DNA of 51,445 bases from a virus. The first letter of the stretch is position 1. Each line of letters opens with the position of its first letter. Made by a program: the position numbers and the translations under genes. Positions 48,088 through 51,445 of the stretch are shown here, one piece after another. The notes beneath the pieces are model-generated. The model saw nothing but the letters and a program-made list of their open reading frames with translations. It was not told where the DNA came from and did not search any database. Location of the stretch: the IMG/VR virus record IMGVR_UViG_3300013372_000298, positions 1 to 51,445 of that record. One strand, written 5' to 3'.

Positions 48088-48306
48088 TTACCACTCCTTA
48101 AATTCGCCTGAGGCGACTTGTTCAATAAAGCCAGTGTTGTACTCTAAGATTTCAGTATCGGTCATATCATCTTCAGTGACCAACTCGCTGGAACCTGTAT
48201 CGCCCTTGTAATAGTGGGGCTTGAAAGGTCGCTGATAGTAGGCATCAGCACTACCACGATCATAAGGTCCGCCATGACGCTTGTTGATGTTAGTACCAAA
48301 GTTCAT
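48088..48306 (-). CDS. Small conserved protein (HGGPYDRGSADAYY family)
   Basis: A 72-residue protein with KRHGGPYDRGSADAYYQRPF, then PHYYKGDTGSSELVTEDDMT and TEILEYNTGFIE. Short proteins with this motif occur in many phages and bacteria (from memory), without known function. Its stop is one base before the next start codon. Confidence 0.6.
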   Translation of the reverse strand: MNFGTNINKRHGGPYDRGSADAYYQRPFKPHYYKGDTGSSELVTEDDMTDTEILEYNTGFIEQVASGEFKEW

Positions 48307-48308
48307 GA

Positions 48309-48581
48309 TTACATGCTCCAGTAAGATTCGCTAGAAGGAGAGCAATAGTAGGGCGTATCATAACGCTCCTGAAACTCCTTACCACTCATCATGTTCTTGC
48401 GGGTGATGAAAGTCTCAAACACTTCAACGATGAAGCCCAACTTACGCTTGCTGTCAGCAACGGTATTAATATAGTCCTTAGTACTCGGTGCAAAATCTTG
48501 CTTCACCACGAGACGCTTACCTTCTTTGGTACGCTTGTCAGTCTTGTAGATTTCGAGGGTGTATTCAACTAGTGCAGACAT
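48309..48581 (-). CDS. Small early protein, unknown
   Basis: A 90-residue protein starting MSALVEYTLEIYKTDKRTKE, with Shine-Dalgarno AAAGGAACT; an in-frame TTG upstream is less likely. Beta-strand pattern then a helix (DYINTVADSKRKLGFIVEVF). It is the first gene after promoter cassette copy 2. Function unknown. Confidence 0.55.
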   Translation of the reverse strand: MSALVEYTLEIYKTDKRTKEGKRLVVKQDFAPSTKDYINTVADSKRKLGFIVEVFETFITRKNMMSGKEFQERYDTPYYCSPSSESYWSM

Positions 48582-48588
48582 TTCAGTT

Positions 48589-48649
48589 CCTTTTCTCAAC
48601 TCTATGTACTAATTATATGCCCAATGGCACCCAAAGTCAAGCCTTTTTC
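48589..48649 (-). promoter_or_regulatory. Early promoter cassette, copy 2
   Basis: TTGACT (48635-48640), 17-bp spacer, TATAAT (48612-48617), within a 61-bp direct repeat of 45733-45793. It drives the 48581-45845 accessory operon. The spacer dyad of copy 1 is not conserved; instead TTGGG occurs twice. Confidence 0.8.
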
Positions 48650-48721
48650 TGTTGTATTTTAGCAACAAAAAAGCCTTTATAAATCAATGACTTACGTTAC
48701 CTGTCGGTTTAATGATTTTGG
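48650..48721. other. Short gap upstream of promoter cassette copy 2
   Basis: About 70 bp between the cassette and the 48722 gene. On the minus strand it follows that gene's stop codon. I see no clear terminator or further signal in it. Confidence 0.4.
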
Positions 48722-49003
48722 TCAATGTCTGTAGTTATAGTATTCTAGTTTGTATATGGAATCTCGCAACGTTCTGATACTGTCGCACATATTCCATGAA
48801 TAACTATCTACTTTTATCTTGATGAAATTATCATTGTATATCTGCACGGCCACATCATTGCCTGAATAGTTGAATGTCACACAGATATATGGCAAAAGAC
48901 CTTCATGTCTGGAGGTCTGAATATTGCCAAAAATTTTATTTTGTTTTGTGTATAGGAAAGCCAATAATAATGATGTTGTTTTCTCGCTCACGCGAACACC
49001 CAT
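48722..49003 (-). CDS. Unknown small protein
   Basis: A 93-residue protein (VSEKTTSLLLAFLYTKQNKI, LLPYICVTFNYSGNDVAVQI, FIKIKVDSYSWNMCDSIRTL) with mixed strands and helix. It overlaps the preceding gene by 16 bp and is followed by the early promoter cassette. No homologue recognised. Confidence 0.5.
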   Translation of the reverse strand: MGVRVSEKTTSLLLAFLYTKQNKIFGNIQTSRHEGLLPYICVTFNYSGNDVAVQIYNDNFIKIKVDSYSWNMCDSIRTLRDSIYKLEYYNYRH

Positions 49004-49734
49004 TTATCAGCACATACGAAAAATTCGTTTAGGTCTTTACGTCTCCTAACATATTTGCTAGTGATGCGCAAAGAACCTTTATTGATCTTTTCGTCTAGTA
49101 GACTCAATAACGGATTGCTAATAGGAAAGTCTAACATAACTTTATTTAGTTTATCTGTGAACCAATATTCTACGCTATGAGTGTGTTTACGGTGGTTTTC
49201 AATCTTTTTGACAAAAGTAAGATTACGGATGTTCAATTGATTCATGTCATCTTGCTTATTGTTCTTAAAATAACTAGATTGAAAGATGTCATCGAACTCC
49301 TTGTCATAGTCAAAGAAATAAGGAAGTTTGTAGACAAGACCAACGTGACTATCTAATACCTTAGTTGGATCGCTATACAAGAACTTGTTCAAATCGTTCC
49401 TGAACTTAGTCAACTTATAATCGCGGAGTGTGAGCATGATCAACTTGTTCTTGTAATATTCACGAATGTTTGCCGCTTTCTGAACATCAAGGTCGGTGAC
49501 TAAATCCTTTAGTTCAGGATTATCTAGGCTTCTGCTATAACGCTGTATGACGGGTGTCCGCGTCGCCGACTCATTTTGGGCTAGTCTTTGTATGCAACAA
49601 CTGATAACCAATACATCTTCTGGAAATTCCTTGATGGAATCTTTCTTTTCTCCGTTCCATGATGTCAATATCTCATCCAATGTAGGTCCGAGTTTGCGTC
49701 TCTGAATCTGTGTAATAACATTGCTAGTAGTCAT
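48988..49734 (-). CDS. Unknown protein downstream of uvsY
   Basis: A 248-residue basic, helical protein from ATG 49734, which overlaps the uvsY stop (ATGA). Visible pieces: VITQIQRRKLGPTLDEILTS, FPEDVLVISCCIQRLAQNE, NIREYYKNKLIMLTLRDYKL, FVKKIENHRKHTHSVEYWFT and KGSLRITSKYVRRRKDLNEF. T4 would have uvsY.-2 and similar small genes here, but no match is recognised. Lys/Arg richness and coupling to uvsY suggest DNA-related function. Confidence 0.55.
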   Translation of the reverse strand: MTTSNVITQIQRRKLGPTLDEILTSWNGEKKDSIKEFPEDVLVISCCIQRLAQNESATRTPVIQRYSRSLDNPELKDLVTDLDVQKAANIREYYKNKLIMLTLRDYKLTKFRNDLNKFLYSDPTKVLDSHVGLVYKLPYFFDYDKEFDDIFQSSYFKNNKQDDMNQLNIRNLTFVKKIENHRKHTHSVEYWFTDKLNKVMLDFPISNPLLSLLDEKINKGSLRITSKYVRRRKDLNEFFVCADKWVFA

Positions 49735-50192
49735 CAACTCACCGTTATATCTTCCATGCCGGCTGTTCGTAGCCGAACGATGTGGCCCAATTGCCACTGC
49801 TTGCTATCAAGACCTTTCAAGATACCAAGCCATTTATTTCTCAGTAATGCAACTTCGTTGATCAATACTTCGAAATCAATTACTTCATCTTCACCATCAG
49901 TATACTTCTCTGCATCACGACTTGTCAAGGCTCTATTGTACCCTTCTAAGTACTTTTGGAAATATTTCCTGCGTAGTTTGCGTAATTGGATATTGAGATA
50001 GTTTAATACTGCTTCTATCTCTTGTAGTTGGTTAAATCGTTGTTCGGTGATTCCGGGTAAATTAGAAATGTTCTTTTCAACTTTTCCATTTACCCGGCAA
50101 TCATACCTTGCTTGCTCTAGTTCTGATTCATAGTGTGTTATGAAATCTGGAATCTGACTTAGATCACTAGTGATTCTGGTGTACCAATTCAT
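49734..50192 (-). CDS. uvsY: Recombination mediator protein UvsY
   Basis: A 152-residue protein matching UvsY of T4-like cyanophages: WYTRITSDLSQIPDFITHYE, LPGITEQRFNQLQEIEAVLN, YLNIQLRKLRRKYFQKYLEG, ALTSRDAEKYTDGEDEVIDF, LLRNKWLGILKGLDSKQWQL. UvsY helps load UvsX recombinase onto gp32-coated ssDNA. It follows uvsX after one small acidic gene, as is usual in aquatic T4-like phages. Confidence 0.85.
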   Translation of the reverse strand: MNWYTRITSDLSQIPDFITHYESELEQARYDCRVNGKVEKNISNLPGITEQRFNQLQEIEAVLNYLNIQLRKLRRKYFQKYLEGYNRALTSRDAEKYTDGEDEVIDFEVLINEVALLRNKWLGILKGLDSKQWQLGHIVRLRTAGMEDITVS

Positions 50193-50195
50193 CTA

Positions 50196-50447
50196 TCACC
50201 ATTCATCGTCTTCGGTATCTTCATCCTCTTCGTACTCTTCATATTCTTCTTCGTCATACTGAGAACTATATTCACGCAACGCTTCTATTACCGCAGGTTC
50301 TCTACGGAATGCTTCTTTGATCTCTGCTGAATCGTAATCGTTTTCTACTAAGACATTAATCAAAGACTCGGCTGCATCTGAAAGATTGTTTTCATCAATC
50401 TCTATTTTTAAAGCGCGCCATAACTCGGCTATTACAGTAATACTCAT
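50196..50447 (-). CDS. Small acidic protein between uvsX and uvsY
   Basis: An 83-residue protein: a helical part (TVIAELWRALKIEIDENNLS, DAAESLINVLVENDYDSAEI, KEAFRREPAVIEALREYSSQ), then a C-terminal tail of Glu/Asp/Tyr (acidic run ending DEW). A similar acidic gene occupies this position in other aquatic T4-like phages. The tail may mimic DNA or contact a recombination protein; inference. Confidence 0.6.
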   Translation of the reverse strand: MSITVIAELWRALKIEIDENNLSDAAESLINVLVENDYDSAEIKEAFRREPAVIEALREYSSQYDEEEYEEYEEDEDTEDDEW

Positions 50448-50451
50448 CCTG

Positions 50452-51445
50452 TTATTCCTCCGTTTCAGAATTTGTATTACTTATCGTTGTTTGTTTGTTT
50501 TCATATTCTAACATTACTTTGTCTAGGCAACCATTTTCATTTGATTCCCAACCCTTGCGGAAGAATTTAATAATCTCGCCGTCATTAGTTGTATAACTCA
50601 GTCGATTGCCTTCTTTAGTAAGCAAGTTAGCCTTCTCAAACAAATCAAGCAAACCGCTATATGGGTTCATGCCCGTCTCATATGGAATCTTGACTTGAAC
50701 GCTTTCAAAAGGTTTAGCGTAACGTGTCTTCATGACCTTACAGGCACTACGAATACCACGCACTTCGCTAATCTTATTGCCATCTTCATCTTCTTTAAGT
50801 TTCAATTTCTTCATAGCAACTACGATTGAACTTGCATAGATGAAGCCTTGTCCACCACTGATCTTATCATCAGGGTCAAACATATCTTGGCTAGCATAAG
50901 TGTGATTAGTCGCAACTAATCCTACATTATGACTACCAAACATGTTTACACAGTTACGAACAAGACTAGTTAATGCCTTAGGCTTGCGACCCATGTCACC
51001 CTTCATATCGCCTGCTTCAAACTGATTGACATCAGTTGGAGTCAGCAACATGCCAAGACTGTCAATGATGAACAATACTTTCGGCTTATCGTCTTGCGGA
51101 AGAGTCTTGTAACTCTTCATAAACTCGCTGATAGTTTTAGCAACATCATCAATCATTGCCATGTTAAGTTTAAGCAACTTGCTTTCATCGGTATCGACAC
51201 CAAGTGCCTTCAACCAATCTTCATCTAGTGCATTCTCAGTATCGACCAATACAACAAAGATACCTTGTTGTTGTGCATGACGAACTAAGTTGCCTGAACA
51301 AATGTATGATTTGCCTGAGCCTGATTCGCCGGCAAATACAGTTACCTTACCTAGTGGGACTCCTTTGTTAAAGTCTCCGCTAATAAGATAATTGAGAGCG
51401 TGGTTACCGGTACTGACCCAATCAGTAGGATCATTGAAACCAATA
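50452..51445 (-). CDS. uvsX: Recombinase UvsX (5' end outside window)
   Basis: About 330 residues of the RecA-like core to the C-terminus; the frame is open to the right edge. Visible: WVSTGNHALNYLISG, Walker A GESGSGKS, VVLVDTENALDEDWLKALG, PKVLFIIDSLGMLLTPTDVN (Walker B), VGLVATNHTYASQDMFDPDD, KISGGQGFIYASSIVVAMKK (L2 region). UvsX forms the presynaptic filament for strand exchange and recombination-dependent replication. An apparent start inside the gene (51249) is internal, since the P-loop lies upstream of it. Confidence 0.95.
   Translation of the reverse strand, partial: IGFNDPTDWVSTGNHALNYLISGDFNKGVPLGKVTVFAGESGSGKSYICSGNLVRHAQQQGIFVVLVDTENALDEDWLKALGVDTDESKLLKLNMAMIDDVAKTISEFMKSYKTLPQDDKPKVLFIIDSLGMLLTPTDVNQFEAGDMKGDMGRKPKALTSLVRNCVNMFGSHNVGLVATNHTYASQDMFDPDDKISGGQGFIYASSIVVAMKKLKLKEDEDGNKISEVRGIRSACKVMKTRYAKPFESVQVKIPYETGMNPYSGLLDLFEKANLLTKEGNRLSYTTNDGEIIKFFRKGWESNENGCLDKVMLEYENKQTTISNTNSETEE

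Noticed and set aside
1-51445. tRNA genes, integrase, attachment sites, insertion sequences, photosynthesis genes
   Set aside because: None was recognised on reading both strands; very short or divergent tRNAs could be missed without a covariance-model search.

Overview
The window is a fragment of a T4-type myovirus genome (tailed, contractile phage), open at both ends. The evidence is a dense set of T4 core homologues: tail sheath gp18, tail tube gp19, small terminase gp16, head completion gp4, neck proteins gp13-like and gp14-like, tail completion gp15, dNMP kinase gp1, helicase gp41, primase gp61, clamp-loader small subunit gp62, and UvsW, UvsY and UvsX. Base composition is A+T-rich. The mix of MazG, peptide deformylase, an IscA-type Fe-S carrier, a 2OG-Fe(II) oxygenase and a PD-(D/E)XK nuclease resembles T4-like phages of marine and freshwater bacteria. 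The host cannot be named from sequence. I saw no tRNA, rRNA, CRISPR array, insertion sequence or integrase.

Layout. 1-4.3 kb: two long fibre genes with collagen-like spacers. 4.4-14.1 kb: charged and structural proteins, small terminase, gp4, tail-tube-fold proteins, and an unusually long sheath. 14.2-17.2 kb: an HNH-like gene on the plus strand, dNMP kinase, a glycosyltransferase-like gene and a gp13-like neck gene. 17.2-19.0 kb: an early operon with MazG. 19.1-22.6 kb: a plus-strand island (gp14-like, gp15, NUDIX) closed by a bidirectional terminator. 22.7-25.9 kb: virion and fibre genes. 26-32.3 kb: nuclease, IscA, then late structural or possibly packaged proteins, including a KxDG ligase-like protein. 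32.3-34.7 kb: gp41 and gp61. 34.8-36.4 kb: a late operon of a BppU-like virion protein with a small ADP-ribosyltransferase-like protein, plus a divergent late gene. 36.4-41.9 kb: peptide deformylase, a miniature DnaE-like protein, a DexA-like exonuclease, a 2OG oxygenase, a family of small paralogues ending in LRW, a zinc-finger protein and gp62. 41.9-45.5 kb: uvsW, an unknown gene and an AAA+ ATPase. 45.5-48.7 kb: small accessory genes and a ParB-like gene between two copies of one early-promoter cassette. 48.7-51.4 kb: two unknown genes, uvsY, an acidic protein and the 3' part of uvsX.

Regulation can be read directly. Late genes carry the T4 late-promoter octamer (TATAAATA or a close variant) just upstream. 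Early genes carry host sigma70-type promoters (TTGAC, mostly a 17-bp spacer, TATAAT). The promoters fall into two classes. One class has a leader with a Shine-Dalgarno sequence and often a stem-loop. In the other, the -10 element or late octamer lies only about 4-7 nt from the start codon with no Shine-Dalgarno, which predicts leaderless mRNAs.

Most interesting points: the leaderless promoter class; a late-expressed mini ADP-ribosyltransferase with a capsid-targeting-like N-terminus, in company with several other proteins with prohead-protease-like N-termini; a 202-residue DnaE-like protein that appears to keep the catalytic aspartates; the LRW-tail small-protein family; and the accessory cassette between duplicated promoters.
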